DNA of 64,000 nt from JALOLV01 sp046295175. GTDB taxonomy: Bacteria > Bacteroidota > Bacteroidia > Cytophagales > Spirosomataceae. Location: positions 1 through 64,000 of the forward strand of contig JBKBNY010000007.1 of NCBI GenBank assembly GCA_046295175.1, written 5' to 3'. Every line of letters starts with the position of its first letter. Position 1 is the first letter of the stretch. This document shows, piece by piece, positions 35,574 to 44,859 of this stretch. The notes under the pieces are model-generated. The model worked only from the letters and a program-made list of their open reading frames with translations, was not told the DNA's origin and ran no database searches. Both the position numbers and the translations under genes were made by a program.

Positions 35574-36779
35574 ATGATTAACCAAAGCCGTCTTTTTCTT
35601 GGGAGCTGTTTTGCCCTCATCACGACAGCGTTTTCATTCAGTATTCGTGCAGGTATCTTAGACCAACTCGGTAAAGAGTACGGATTCTCGGCCGAGCAAC
35701 TCGGAACCATAAACTCAATGTGGTTTTTGGGATTCCCGATTTCGATGATTGTCGGCGGATTGATTTATAATACCGTTGGTGGTAAAAAAATCATGCAGTT
35801 TGCTTTTATCGCTCACGCAATCGGTATTTTATTGACAATCTACTCGGGCGGAAACTACATGACTTTGTTGATTTCTACGCTTTTGATTGGTCTTGGTAAT
35901 GGCTGTACTGAAGCTGCTTGTAACCCTATGATTGCAGATGCTTACGAAGGCAACAAAATGAGCCAGATGCTCAACCGTTTCCACATGTGGTTTCCGGGTG
36001 GTATCGTAATTGGTTCGTTAGTCTCTAAATTCATGACAGAAGCTGGCATGGGCTGGGAAACTCAGATTTGGGTAATTATGATTCCAACATTAATTTATGC
36101 TTACCTTTTCTGGGGTCAGGAGTTCCCGAAACCAAAAGTTGCCGAAGCGGCATCGGTTTCAGAAAACTTCAAAGCCATGCTATCGCCACTATTCTTATTT
36201 ATGTTTGCTTGTATGGCACTTACTGCGATTTCGGAGTTTGGCCCTCAGCAATGGGTAGGTTTGATTTTGAGTAAATCAGGTGCCGACCCGATGATTCTAT
36301 TGGCAATCACAACTGGTACAATGGCCGTTGCTCGTTTCTTTGCTGGGCCAGTTGTACACAAACTCGACCAAACTGGCGTACTTTTGGTTTCGGCGATTTT
36401 GGCAACAGTTGGTTTGTTTTTATTGAGTAAAGTTACTGGCGGAATGGCATACGCTGCGGCATTTGTTTATGCTTGCGGTATTGCGTATTTCTGGCCAAAC
36501 ATGGTTGGTTTTGTGGCTGATAAAATTCCTGCATCGGGTGCGTTGGGTATGTCGGTGATTGGTGGTGTGGGTATGTTCTCAAGCTCGATTTTCCAACCAA
36601 TTATCGGTAAATGGATTGATTCGGCAAGAGAAACTGCTGCTTCTCAAAACCTTTCTGGCGATGCTCTCGAATTGGCTGCCGGACAAGCTACTTTGAGTAC
36701 AATGGTGATATTCCCAAGTATTCTTGTTGTGGCATTTATCGGACTTTATTTCTGGATGAAAAACCGCAAAGCGGCTTAA
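35574..36779 (+). CDS. MFS sugar permease
   Basis: 401 residues from ATG 35574 (MINQSRLFLGSCF); the frame is open further upstream but only from a TTG and with no hydrophobic signal. Twelve hydrophobic segments, with the MFS loop features NTVGGKKIMQF between spans 2 and 3 and KLDQTGVLLVSAI between 8 and 9. It resembles FucP/NagP-type sugar:H+ symporters (GNGCTEAACNPMIADAY). It diverges from the oxidoreductase cluster and probably imports the sugar or keto-sugar they process. Confidence 0.88.
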   Translation: MINQSRLFLGSCFALITTAFSFSIRAGILDQLGKEYGFSAEQLGTINSMWFLGFPISMIVGGLIYNTVGGKKIMQFAFIAHAIGILLTIYSGGNYMTLLISTLLIGLGNGCTEAACNPMIADAYEGNKMSQMLNRFHMWFPGGIVIGSLVSKFMTEAGMGWETQIWVIMIPTLIYAYLFWGQEFPKPKVAEAASVSENFKAMLSPLFLFMFACMALTAISEFGPQQWVGLILSKSGADPMILLAITTGTMAVARFFAGPVVHKLDQTGVLLVSAILATVGLFLLSKVTGGMAYAAAFVYACGIAYFWPNMVGFVADKIPASGALGMSVIGGVGMFSSSIFQPIIGKWIDSARETAASQNLSGDALELAAGQATLSTMVIFPSILVVAFIGLYFWMKNRKAA

Positions 36780-36790
36780 TTTTACTTGTC

Positions 36791-36830
36791 ATTTCATCTT
36801 CCCGAATTGAACAATTCGGGAGGATGAAAT
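36791..36830 (+). terminator. Terminator of the MFS gene
   Basis: atttcatc-t-tcccgaatt (36791-36808) pairs with aattcggga-g-gatgaaat (36813-36830) apart from one internal mismatch, 12 bp past the stop. Confidence 0.75.
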
Positions 36831-37006
36831 GATAATCAGTCTATCTTCTCTCTCGAATCATTGAAATCCAGAAAAACGAATCATCTTAAACATTCAGAAA
36901 TAACCATCCACATTCGAGTCCCAAATAACATTCTTCCTCAAAAAATAGATTTATCAAATCCCTCAATAAATCTTCTCTCCTAAGTAGTTTTTTAGTCTTA
37001 ATCATC

Positions 37007-37777
37007 ATGAATCTCAAAGTTAGCGTTGTACAAACCGATATTTATTGGGAGAATCCAACGGCGAATTTGGCTTCGCTCGAAGAAAAAATTGCCCAAATCG
37101 ACCAAACCGATTTAATTATTTTGCCCGAAATGTTTACGACGGGTTTTACGATGAATGCCGCCCAAGTTGCCGAACCGATGAATTTTACGACTCACCGATG
37201 GATGAAACAAATGGCTGCTCAGACGGGGGCTGTCGTAACGGGTAGCGTGATTATCAAAGACAAAGAGCAATTCTTCAATCGCTTGCTTTGGGTCGAACCG
37301 AGCGGCAAAACCGATTTCTACGACAAACGGCATTTGTTTAGAATGGTCAAAGAGAATGATGTTTTTTCGGGCGGAAGCAAAAAGCTAATCAAAGAATGGA
37401 AAGGCTGGCGAATCTGCCCGTTGATTTGCTACGATTTGCGTTTTCCGGTTTGGAGTCGCAATCAAAACCTTGAATACGATTTGCTCTTGTACGTAGCCTC
37501 TTGGCCCGAAAAACGGATTCAGGTTTGGGATAAACTCCTGATGGCTCGTGCCATCGAAAACCAAAGCTACGCGATTGGAGTTAATAGAATAGGTACCGAC
37601 GATTTGGGAATCAATTACGTGGGGCATTCGGCAATGATTGACTATTTCGGCAATCCAGTTTATGAAGCCCAAAACCAAGAAATCATTCATACAGCAACAT
37701 TAGACAAAGAAAAACTCAGTGAGTTTCGCCAGAAGTTCCCTTCGTATCTCGATGCCGACGATTTCACAATTCATTAA
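37007..37777 (+). CDS. Carbon-nitrogen hydrolase, omega-amidase (YafV/Nit2) type
   Basis: 256 residues. The nitrilase triad is complete: E41 (LPEMF), K107 (YDKRHLF) and C141 (ICYDLRFP). The segment MFTTGFTMNA and length fit the omega-amidase branch, which deaminates alpha-ketoglutaramate or ketosuccinamate as metabolite repair. Cytoplasmic. It stands alone, 227 bp after the MFS gene. Confidence 0.9.
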   Translation: MNLKVSVVQTDIYWENPTANLASLEEKIAQIDQTDLIILPEMFTTGFTMNAAQVAEPMNFTTHRWMKQMAAQTGAVVTGSVIIKDKEQFFNRLLWVEPSGKTDFYDKRHLFRMVKENDVFSGGSKKLIKEWKGWRICPLICYDLRFPVWSRNQNLEYDLLLYVASWPEKRIQVWDKLLMARAIENQSYAIGVNRIGTDDLGINYVGHSAMIDYFGNPVYEAQNQEIIHTATLDKEKLSEFRQKFPSYLDADDFTIH

Positions 37778-37988
37778 AATGTATCCGCTCAATCAGTTTT
37801 TTACATCCAAAATATCCGCCAACTAATAATTTTTATTTTCGATAATATAATATTTTTCAATAAAAACGATTATTATTGAGAATCTTTGCCAATAAATACG
37901 ATTTCGAGTAAATTTTGGTATCGAAAGCAAAACCACCACGTCGGGGAAACTATAAGAATTTATACTAATGAACTTCTATACAAGAATT

Positions 37989-38381
37989 ATGAAAAAATTG
38001 CTTACAATTTTACTTTTCTTGCTACCAATATCGGGTGTATTGGCACAAAAAGTAGAATGCCGTAGGTTTCATACAGGGGTCTATAAATTGGTAGATTCTG
38101 GCACTGCCAATATTGTGATTGAGCGTACCAAAAGTAAACAAATCGAAACGTACGGAGACTTCAATAACGCCAAAGTAGAGTTTAAAATCGAATGGATAGA
38201 CGACTGCAAGTACGTTTTATCTGAACCTCGCACAACCGACCCTCAGCTACAATTGGCCCTCGAAAATAGCAAGCCAATCACCATAACGATTGTCAGTTCG
38301 TGGGAAACTGGCTATAAATACCGCTTTCAGATAGAGGGTTCTTCACAAGTTTTAGAGTACTCAGCTACCAAAATTAGGTAA
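37989..38381 (+). CDS. Small secreted protein, unknown
   Basis: 130 residues from ATG 37989 (MKKLLTILLFLLPISGVLA, signal peptide); an in-frame ATG 21 bp upstream would blunt the signal. The mature part has one Cys near each end of a beta-rich domain (ECRRFHTGVYKL and WIDDCKYVL). Similar small Bacteroidota proteins are known only as hypothetical. No operon partner is evident. Confidence 0.7.
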   Translation: MKKLLTILLFLLPISGVLAQKVECRRFHTGVYKLVDSGTANIVIERTKSKQIETYGDFNNAKVEFKIEWIDDCKYVLSEPRTTDPQLQLALENSKPITITIVSSWETGYKYRFQIEGSSQVLEYSATKIR

Positions 38382-38428
38382 TATCAGCCGAACTTTACAG
38401 CTCTTTATGCGGTTGTCAATTTACGGCT

Positions 38429-39802
38429 ATGAGTAATCGACAAACCAAATTTATGCAGATATTATCTAAAGAGTACACTACCGAAATCACCAAAACACTA
38501 AAACTGGCTTTTCCGATAATGGTTGCCCAACTCGGGGTAGTCTTGATGGGTATCACCGATAACCTTATGGTCGGGCGGTTCATCGGTAAAATCGGTCTTG
38601 GGGCATCGGGTATCGCCAATTCGATTGCCTTTTTAATCGGCTCAATCGCTATCGGTGGTATGTCGGTTGTGGCTCCGCTAATCTCTAAAGCCAAAGCAGA
38701 GAATAATCCTGCCGAAATCAATCGGTTGTTTCGTGCATCTATCAAAGCCGCCCTTTGGTTTGGGTTAATTTTGGGTGTTATCGGCTGGGTTTGCGTTGTT
38801 TATTTTGATGTTTTCAGGCAATCTCCCGAAATCAGCGAATCTGCTCCTTCATTCTTAGCGGTCATGATTATCTCCAATCTGTTTCTCTTTGTTTTTGCGG
38901 CTACAAAACAATTATCAGATGGGCTTTCGCATACCTACGTAGCCATGGTAATTACATTTTTGGGATTAATATTTAACCTCGTTTTTAATATATTACTCAT
39001 CAATGGCTATTGGGGATTTCCGGCAATGGGGCTGATTGGAGCCGCGGTTTCGACCCTGATAACACGTATCTTGATGATGATAGCCTTATTGATTTATATT
39101 TATCAAAACCCCATTTTTAAAGAATACCTACAACAAAAATATAATTCTCTCAAAACCAACGATTTAGTCATTCAGATTTTCAAACTTGGTGTACCGAGTG
39201 GGCTTCAGTTTTTCTTTGAGATAGCAGCGTTCTCGTTGGCAGTTGTGATGATGGGATGGCTTGGCGAAGACCAATTGGCGGCTCACCAAATAGCTATCAA
39301 TATTGCTTCGGCAACCTACATGATGGCATCGGGGATTGGTGTTGCGGGCGGAATCCGTGTGGGAGAAGGACGTGGACTACGAAGCAAGCACCACATCAGT
39401 ATTTCGGGCAATGTAGCCTACGGAGTTGTAGTGGTTTTCATGTTGTTTTGTATGCTCACGCTTATCTGTTTCGATAGATTTTTGGTAGAATCTTATATAA
39501 AAGATACCGCTGTGATTGATATTGCGATTAGGTTGATGGTGATTGCAGCAATTTTTCAACTTTCGGATGGTGTGCAAGTTGTGGCACTGGGTACTTTGAG
39601 GGGGCTTTCGGATGTGAATATCCCGACGGTCATCACGATGTTTGCCTACTGGGGAGTTTCGCTTCCGCTCGGATATTATTTGGCATTTAACCAAAAAATG
39701 GATGCCGAAGGCGTTTGGTACGGGCTTCTGGCTGGCCTGACGGCCTCGGCAGTTTTGCTAACTTCAAGATTTTATTATCTGCTAAAACGTAGGAGTTTTT
39801 AG
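38429..39802 (+). CDS. MATE-family multidrug efflux transporter
   Basis: 457 residues, twelve membrane spans in two MatE halves. Typical strings: AFPIMVAQLGVVLMGITDNLMVG, ASGIANSIAFLIGSIAIGG, and in the second half LGVPSGLQFFFEIAAFSLAVVMMGWLGEDQLAAHQIA and VQVVALGTLRGLSDVNIPT. It exports cationic compounds in exchange for Na+ or H+. NorM-like, but specificity cannot be assigned. Confidence 0.93.
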   Translation: MSNRQTKFMQILSKEYTTEITKTLKLAFPIMVAQLGVVLMGITDNLMVGRFIGKIGLGASGIANSIAFLIGSIAIGGMSVVAPLISKAKAENNPAEINRLFRASIKAALWFGLILGVIGWVCVVYFDVFRQSPEISESAPSFLAVMIISNLFLFVFAATKQLSDGLSHTYVAMVITFLGLIFNLVFNILLINGYWGFPAMGLIGAAVSTLITRILMMIALLIYIYQNPIFKEYLQQKYNSLKTNDLVIQIFKLGVPSGLQFFFEIAAFSLAVVMMGWLGEDQLAAHQIAINIASATYMMASGIGVAGGIRVGEGRGLRSKHHISISGNVAYGVVVVFMLFCMLTLICFDRFLVESYIKDTAVIDIAIRLMVIAAIFQLSDGVQVVALGTLRGLSDVNIPTVITMFAYWGVSLPLGYYLAFNQKMDAEGVWYGLLAGLTASAVLLTSRFYYLLKRRSF

Positions 39803-39832
39803 GGTTAACGCTTGTAATCTGCCCTGCGGATT

Positions 39833-40510
39833 TTATATACTCAGGTATTTCATCAGCATATCGTAGCGTTCTTGCTCGACACTTTCGATTGGCTCGTGCG
39901 AGTACGTTGCTTCTACCATGTAACCGAAGCGTTCGAGCGTAGCCACAATCGAAGAAATATTTTCACGGTTTAGTTTGAGTGTCAGCTTCGCAGCGTTTTC
40001 TTCGTCGAGTGGGTCGGCGTGGGTATTGCCCGAATAATAACTACTCAATACCTTGGCATTATCACCTTCTATCAATCGACTGATTTCGGATAATGAATAA
40101 TCACGGTTTTTGAGCGAAACCACCAAAACCGCCCCAGCTTCGCTTGTTCCGAGCAACTCTGAGAATTTTTTATAGATTTCGTTGGCTGTAATTGTACCGA
40201 GAATCCGTTTTTCGCTATTCAGAATCGCAACAATTTGAAGGCTATATTTTGAAATAAGATTCAGCGACTCGTAGATATGCTCATAATCGCTCACAAAAAC
40301 CTCCATCAATTGTGGTTGAACCTCAGAAATCAAATCAGACTCATCAAAATCGAGCAGTGTATCTTCGCCAACAATGCCCAAATACTGGTCTTCATCGGCC
40401 ACAACCAATTGCCCAATACGGTTTTCTTCCATCCAATCTAAAGCCTGACCAACGCTATCGGTCGGCTTCAAAATCGGCAAATCATGATTGATGAGTTCGA
40501 TGAGTATCAT
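39833..40510 (-). CDS. CBS-domain protein
   Basis: 225 residues. Two CBS motifs occupy 1-125 (LPILKPTDSVGQALDWM, GQLVVADEDQYLGIV, QIVAILNSEKRILGTI). An ACT-like region follows (~125-215: GAVLVVSLKNRDYSLSEISRLIEGDNAKV). This resembles AcuB-type proteins, which bind adenosine nucleotides and regulate partners. No partner enzyme is fused. The next gene on the strand is an alpha/beta hydrolase 84 bp upstream. Confidence 0.88.
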   Translation of the reverse strand: MILIELINHDLPILKPTDSVGQALDWMEENRIGQLVVADEDQYLGIVGEDTLLDFDESDLISEVQPQLMEVFVSDYEHIYESLNLISKYSLQIVAILNSEKRILGTITANEIYKKFSELLGTSEAGAVLVVSLKNRDYSLSEISRLIEGDNAKVLSSYYSGNTHADPLDEENAAKLTLKLNRENISSIVATLERFGYMVEATYSHEPIESVEQERYDMLMKYLSI

Positions 40511-40594
40511 TCTTGTTGAGTTTAGGGCTTGGGGTTTAAAGTTTAGAGTTAAATTTTTTAACCAGAAACAGCAAACCAGAAACCCAAAACTATT

Positions 40595-41356
40595 TTATGC
40601 TTGTATTTTATCTAAAAACTTTCCTAACAATACATTAAAACGCTCGGGGCGTTCCATCATCGGGGCATGACAGCACTTATCAATAAAAAACAATTCTGAG
40701 TTCTGAATCAAACGGTTGAATTCAAAACCAACAGCAGGCGGTGTAATTGTATCGTTCAATCCCCAAATCAAGCATGTTGGTAGCTTAATTGCCGGGATTT
40801 CTTTTGCCATATTGGTACGCTGTGCCGACTTAGCTATCTGCACGATGTTCATACATTTCGGAATACTCGAAGTAATCTCAAAAACTTCGTCGATTAGCTC
40901 TTTTGAGGCAGTAGCGGGGTCATAGAATGTATAAGCTACACGCTCTCTGATATACTCATAGCTTCCACGCTTCGGGAAAGACCCTCCCATCGTATTTTCA
41001 AAAAGCCCCGAGCTACCGGTCAGAATCAAAGCCTTGACATTATCTTGGTGGGCCAATGTATAAAGCAGCCCAACGTGTCCGCCGAGCGAATTGCCCAAAA
41101 TCATTATATTTTTTAATTGCTTCAACTCTACAAAACGCTCAATAAATGCTTGTAGCCCTTCGAGGCTGGCACTTCTCATTGGCATTTCATAAATAGGCAT
41201 TACCGGAATCACGACCCTACAACGGTGCTTGAAACCCTCAATCACATCATCGAAATTGCTCAACGCACCAAAGAGTCCGTGCAGAATCAACAACGTATCG
41301 CCTTGTCCTTCGTCAATGTATCTAAAATCGCCCTCTTGTTGTACTGAATAATTCAT
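40595..41356 (-). CDS. Alpha/beta hydrolase
   Basis: 253 residues. Oxyanion loop HGLFGALSNFDD, nucleophile elbow GNSLGGH with Ser at residue 90, acid in IWGLNDTITPP, and catalytic His in DKCCHAPMMERPE. It is close to the carbon-carbon hydrolase/esterase group. The substrate is unknown. The 84 bp to the CBS gene carries low-complexity A/T sequence only. Confidence 0.88.
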   Translation of the reverse strand: MNYSVQQEGDFRYIDEGQGDTLLILHGLFGALSNFDDVIEGFKHRCRVVIPVMPIYEMPMRSASLEGLQAFIERFVELKQLKNIMILGNSLGGHVGLLYTLAHQDNVKALILTGSSGLFENTMGGSFPKRGSYEYIRERVAYTFYDPATASKELIDEVFEITSSIPKCMNIVQIAKSAQRTNMAKEIPAIKLPTCLIWGLNDTITPPAVGFEFNRLIQNSELFFIDKCCHAPMMERPERFNVLLGKFLDKIQA

Positions 41357-41471
41357 TAATTAGGTTTTTGTTTGTTATTTTTCAAACAATTAATCGCTTT
41401 ATGAGTATATACGTATAAAGGATAATCGAACGAAAATCATATAAAAAGGCAAAATTAACACTAATAAAATG

Positions 41472-41479
41472 TATTTTTG
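41472..41479 (+). promoter_or_regulatory. Possible -7 element of the FAD oxidoreductase gene
   Basis: TATTTTTG matches the Bacteroidota TAnnTTTG box, 84 bp before the start at 41563. A clear -33 partner is not visible. Confidence 0.3.
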
Positions 41480-41562
41480 CTTCCTTTTTGCACAAAATAG
41501 TGTTTTATTTTTGAATTTTCAAAACATTTATCATTACAACATCTAAGCATCATTAAAAGTTT

Positions 41563-42801
41563 ATGAACGATTTTTCGACAATTATCATCGGAGGTGGGAT
41601 TGCAGGTCTGACTTGTGCTAAATATCTAAACGAAAAAGGTGTTGGGTTCTTGGTTTTAGAGGCATCAGATGCTCTCGGCGGGCGGGTTCGTACCGATGTG
41701 GTAGATGGTTTTAGATTAGACAGAGGTTTTCAGGTATTGCTGACGAATTATCCAGAAGCTCGCAAAACCCTCAATTATAATGGTTTACGCCTTAAAACTT
41801 TTGAATCAGGCTCGATGATTCGCCACAACAAAGGTTTTATGAAGATGGAGAATCCTTTCCGCAAGCCTTCGGCGTATCTTTCGATGGCATTCTCGCCAGT
41901 GGGTAGTTTTGGCGATAAACTGAAAATCAGAAGGTTGATAAACGAAGTAAACGACATAAATGAAGTAGATTTTTTTAATCAGCCAGATACCGATACACTC
42001 ACTTTTTTGAAGAATTACGGTTTCTCAGATAAAATCATCGAGCGATTCTTCAAGCCATTCTTTGGTGGGGTTTTTATTGAGAATGATTTGGCAACATCGA
42101 GTAATTTCTTTCAGTTTACGTTTAAACAGTTCTTCAAAGGTGATGCCGCTTTGCCAGCCGAAGGTATGCAGCGAATCCCCGAACAAATTGCCGAGTATAT
42201 ACCCGAAAATCGAATCAGGAAAAACGCTCGGGTAAAAGGTATCGAAGGTAATCAAGTTTTTTTGGATGGTGGCGAAGTATTGACAGCCGACCGAATCGTT
42301 TTGGCAACCGAGGCCATCGGTGCCGATAATTTATTGAACGAAAATATCACAAGAGAATACAACGTAACAACTTGCACGTATTTCTCAGCCGAATTCTCAC
42401 CGCTAAAAGACAGTGGTAAATTTTTGGTTCTGAATCCAAATCGCCGCTCGCCAGTGCATCATTTGTGTGTGCCGAGCGATATTTCGCCAGAGTACGCACC
42501 CGCAGGTAAAACTCTCATTTCGGTTAGTACTCAAGGGCAAGAAAAACTCGATGAGCGTAATCTGGTAGGGCGAATCAAACGTGAGCTTTTTGAGTGGTTT
42601 GGGGCTCAAGTAAATGTTTGGAAACACCTCCAAACTTACCATATCCCCGAATCTTTGGTGAAATATCCGCCAAATTCACCAAAACGAGATTTAAAACTTA
42701 GCGAAACCCTTTATCGTTGCGGCGATTATTTGGCGTATCCATCGCTCAACGGAGCCATGCAAACAGGTAGAGAAGTAGCCTCAATGATAACTGACATGTA
42801 A
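41563..42801 (+). CDS. FAD-dependent amine oxidase/desaturase-like protein
   Basis: 412 residues. The FAD-binding GxGxxG motif is IIIGGGIAGLTCAKYL, followed by the acidic strand end FLVLEASDALGGRVRTDVVDGF, with the C-terminal FAD contact LYRCGDYLAYPSLNGAMQTGREVA. The architecture matches protoporphyrinogen oxidase, phytoene desaturase and amine oxidase relatives. The substrate is not predictable; carotenoid or isoprenoid work is plausible but unsupported by neighbours. Confidence 0.88.
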   Translation: MNDFSTIIIGGGIAGLTCAKYLNEKGVGFLVLEASDALGGRVRTDVVDGFRLDRGFQVLLTNYPEARKTLNYNGLRLKTFESGSMIRHNKGFMKMENPFRKPSAYLSMAFSPVGSFGDKLKIRRLINEVNDINEVDFFNQPDTDTLTFLKNYGFSDKIIERFFKPFFGGVFIENDLATSSNFFQFTFKQFFKGDAALPAEGMQRIPEQIAEYIPENRIRKNARVKGIEGNQVFLDGGEVLTADRIVLATEAIGADNLLNENITREYNVTTCTYFSAEFSPLKDSGKFLVLNPNRRSPVHHLCVPSDISPEYAPAGKTLISVSTQGQEKLDERNLVGRIKRELFEWFGAQVNVWKHLQTYHIPESLVKYPPNSPKRDLKLSETLYRCGDYLAYPSLNGAMQTGREVASMITDM

Positions 42802-42822
42802 AACGGGGTCATTTCCCCGTTT
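42801..42822. terminator. Bidirectional hairpin overlapping two stop codons
   Basis: aaacgggg (42801-42808) and ccccgttt (42815-42822), a perfect 8-bp stem. It overlaps the stop of the + strand oxidoreductase and the last codons of the - strand DUF1684 gene, so it serves two convergent genes 8 bp apart. Confidence 0.8.
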
Positions 42823-43417
42823 TGTTGTAATTTTTCTCGCCCGCCTCAATCGCAATTTTGAGGTGGTTTTCTTTTGGCGGAATCGGGCAGCTATACCCTT
42901 CGCTGAATGCACAGTAGGGATTATACGCTTTATTAAAATCTAAAATTACTTTATCTCCATTTACTTCTCGCATACGTAAATCAATATAACGCCCACCGCC
43001 ATAGGTATCTTTTCCGTTGGTTTTATCTTTGAATGGCACAAAAAGATAATCTCTGTAAAGTGGGTTATTCATCAAAGACGGACTTCTATAAACTGTCAAT
43101 TTATGGATTTGCCCATCAATCTGAAAAGATAATTCGCCAAATCTGGTATAGGTTTGTGTTTGTCCCGAAGAAGTAGGCACCTCAAAGGGTTTTCCGCCCT
43201 TGGTTGCGGTAAAAGTGCATTCTAATTTATATTTTTCGTTGGGTTCATAAAACCTCAATCCTGCTAAATCTTTTTGTTTGAGAGGCGAACTCGACGATTT
43301 CAAAAACTCAGCTTTGTATTCTTCTCGGTGTTGTTCGATTTTCTCTTTGTAAGATTGAGCAAACAGATTGGTCGAAAGAAAAACAGTAAAGAGAAGGATA
43401 TTCTTAGATAATTTCAT
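42809..43417 (-). CDS. DUF1684 secreted protein
   Basis: 202 residues. Signal peptide MKLSKNILLFTVFLSTNLFA, then the DUF1684 domain: GKPFEVPTSSGQTQTY, then GGGRYIDLRMREVNGDKVILDFNKAYNPYCAFSEGYSCPIPP with the family's conserved NPYC and CPIPP. DUF1684 proteins are periplasmic; the fold is known but the function is not. It runs in the same direction as the MBL and response-regulator genes. Confidence 0.9.
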   Translation of the reverse strand: MKLSKNILLFTVFLSTNLFAQSYKEKIEQHREEYKAEFLKSSSSPLKQKDLAGLRFYEPNEKYKLECTFTATKGGKPFEVPTSSGQTQTYTRFGELSFQIDGQIHKLTVYRSPSLMNNPLYRDYLFVPFKDKTNGKDTYGGGRYIDLRMREVNGDKVILDFNKAYNPYCAFSEGYSCPIPPKENHLKIAIEAGEKNYNKTGK

Positions 43418-43451
43418 AAAAATATGGGTTAAAACGAGTGTAGAATCTGTC

Positions 43452-44216
43452 TTACAAGTGGATTTTCAGGCCATCGTAAGCCAAGCGAATATTTGGGGGT
43501 AATTCGTTAGATACATCGGCATGAAGCCCCATTTTATGACTGATATGCGTAAAATAGGTCATTTCGGCACCTACTTTCTGTGCAACTTCTATCGCCTGAT
43601 TAAGCGTAAAGTGCGAGATATGCGGCTCACGCTGCAAAGCTCCCAAGACCAAGACTTTTGTGCCGTACACTTTTTCTAATTCGGAATCTGAGATATAGTT
43701 TACGTCTGTGATATACGTAAAATCGCCCGTTCTGAATCCAAAAACGGGGAGTTTATGGTGCATTACTTCAATGGGTATAAAGTCAACTCCATCAATTACA
43801 AAAGGCTGGTTTTCAATCTCTTGGCAGTTAATCAATGGTACACCTGGGTACTTGTATTCGGAGAATGCGTAGGCAAACTCACGCTTGAGTTGTGCCAGTA
43901 CCCGACTATGCCCATAAATACTGAGGTGTTTGATTCCGTGAAGGTAATTGTAGGGTCGAACATCGTCTAAACCCGCCGTGTGGTCTTTGTGTTCGTGGGT
44001 ATAAATGACAGCATCAATATTATCGATGTGTTCTCTGAGTGCTTGCTGGCGGAAGTCTGGACCAGTATCAATAATAAAACTTTTGCCTTCTACCTCTATC
44101 CAAACCGAAACCCGAAGGCGTTTATCTCGGAAATCTAACGAACGACATACCCGACAACCGCAGGTAAGTACAGGGATGCCGCCAGAAGTACCTGTTCCGA
44201 GAAAGGTTATGGTCAT
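43452..44216 (-). CDS. PhnP-like metallo-beta-lactamase fold hydrolase
   Basis: 254 residues. The N-terminus TFLGTGTSGGIPVLTCGCRVC is the usual PhnP start with a Cys cluster, followed by IIDTGPDFRQQAL, the metal motif YTHEHKDHTAGLDDVRPYN (HxHxDH), and the second half TYFTHISHKMGLHADVS. PhnP is a phosphoribosyl cyclic phosphodiesterase, but the family also covers lipoate-related and unknown enzymes. No phosphonate genes are nearby, so a housekeeping phosphodiesterase is more likely. Confidence 0.88.
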   Translation of the reverse strand: MTITFLGTGTSGGIPVLTCGCRVCRSLDFRDKRLRVSVWIEVEGKSFIIDTGPDFRQQALREHIDNIDAVIYTHEHKDHTAGLDDVRPYNYLHGIKHLSIYGHSRVLAQLKREFAYAFSEYKYPGVPLINCQEIENQPFVIDGVDFIPIEVMHHKLPVFGFRTGDFTYITDVNYISDSELEKVYGTKVLVLGALQREPHISHFTLNQAIEVAQKVGAEMTYFTHISHKMGLHADVSNELPPNIRLAYDGLKIHL

Positions 44217-44237
44217 TTTGAAGTTTATCGTTTATGA

Positions 44238-44279
44238 TTTGCAGTTCATAGCTGATTTTTACAAACTATAAACTGCAAA
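44238..44279 (-). terminator. Weak hairpin after the response regulator gene
   Basis: tttgcagttcata (44238-44250) pairs with tataaactgcaaa (44267-44279) with one mismatch, between the response regulator and the MBL gene. No clear T-run. Confidence 0.35.
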
Positions 44280-44293
44280 CTACAAACCTTTAT

Positions 44294-44671
44294 CTATTCT
44301 GTTAGCCCTTTTACAACATCAACCAATCTATCAAAATTGAGTGGCTTCATGAGGGCGTCGTTGAAACCTGCCGATTTGAAGTCTTCATCCGAATAGTTTT
44401 TGGCATTACCCGTAATCGCAACCACTGGTACTTTAGCTTTTTTAGGGTCGCTCAAAGCACGCACCGCACGCACACACTCCATACCATCCATAATAGGCAT
44501 GTTGATGTCGAGTAGTAGAATATCAAAATCCTCTTTGTCGATAAGTTGCATTACTTGTTCACCGTTTTTGACAGCCGTGATTTCAAAATTCTGGAATTCA
44601 AGAATCTTTTTTGCTAAATTTTGGATGACCGAGCTATCTTCGGCAATCAGTACTTTCTTGGGCGTAGTCAT
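44294..44671 (-). CDS. CheY-like single-domain response regulator
   Basis: 125 residues, one receiver domain only: acidic pocket ED at 11-12 (IAEDSSVI), phosphoacceptor D55 (LLLDINMP), Thr in VVAITGNAKN, and Lys in ALMKPLNFDR. No output domain, so it acts by binding a partner. No histidine kinase is adjacent; the 53-54 kb LytS is remote. The partner is unknown. Confidence 0.92.
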   Translation of the reverse strand: MTTPKKVLIAEDSSVIQNLAKKILEFQNFEITAVKNGEQVMQLIDKEDFDILLLDINMPIMDGMECVRAVRALSDPKKAKVPVVAITGNAKNYSDEDFKSAGFNDALMKPLNFDRLVDVVKGLTE

Positions 44672-44816
44672 ACTTCAGATTTATGATTTACAGTGTTGGT
44701 TTACGAATTCAGAGTTCGTAGCTTCTATTTTTGCGTAAATATAAAGAATGAAGCGTTTTTACAAAAGAATAGTGTATGAATTCATAAAAAAATGAAGAAA
44801 TAGTATCTATAAAGAA

Positions 44817-44847
44817 TCGCTGGTAGCGTTTTGAACACTACCAGCGA
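44817..44847 (-). terminator. Terminator of the outer-membrane protein gene
   Basis: tcgctggtag (44817-44826) and ctaccagcga (44838-44847), a perfect 10-bp stem 13 bp beyond the stop at 44860. Confidence 0.75.
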
Positions 44848-44859
44848 GCGATATTAAAA

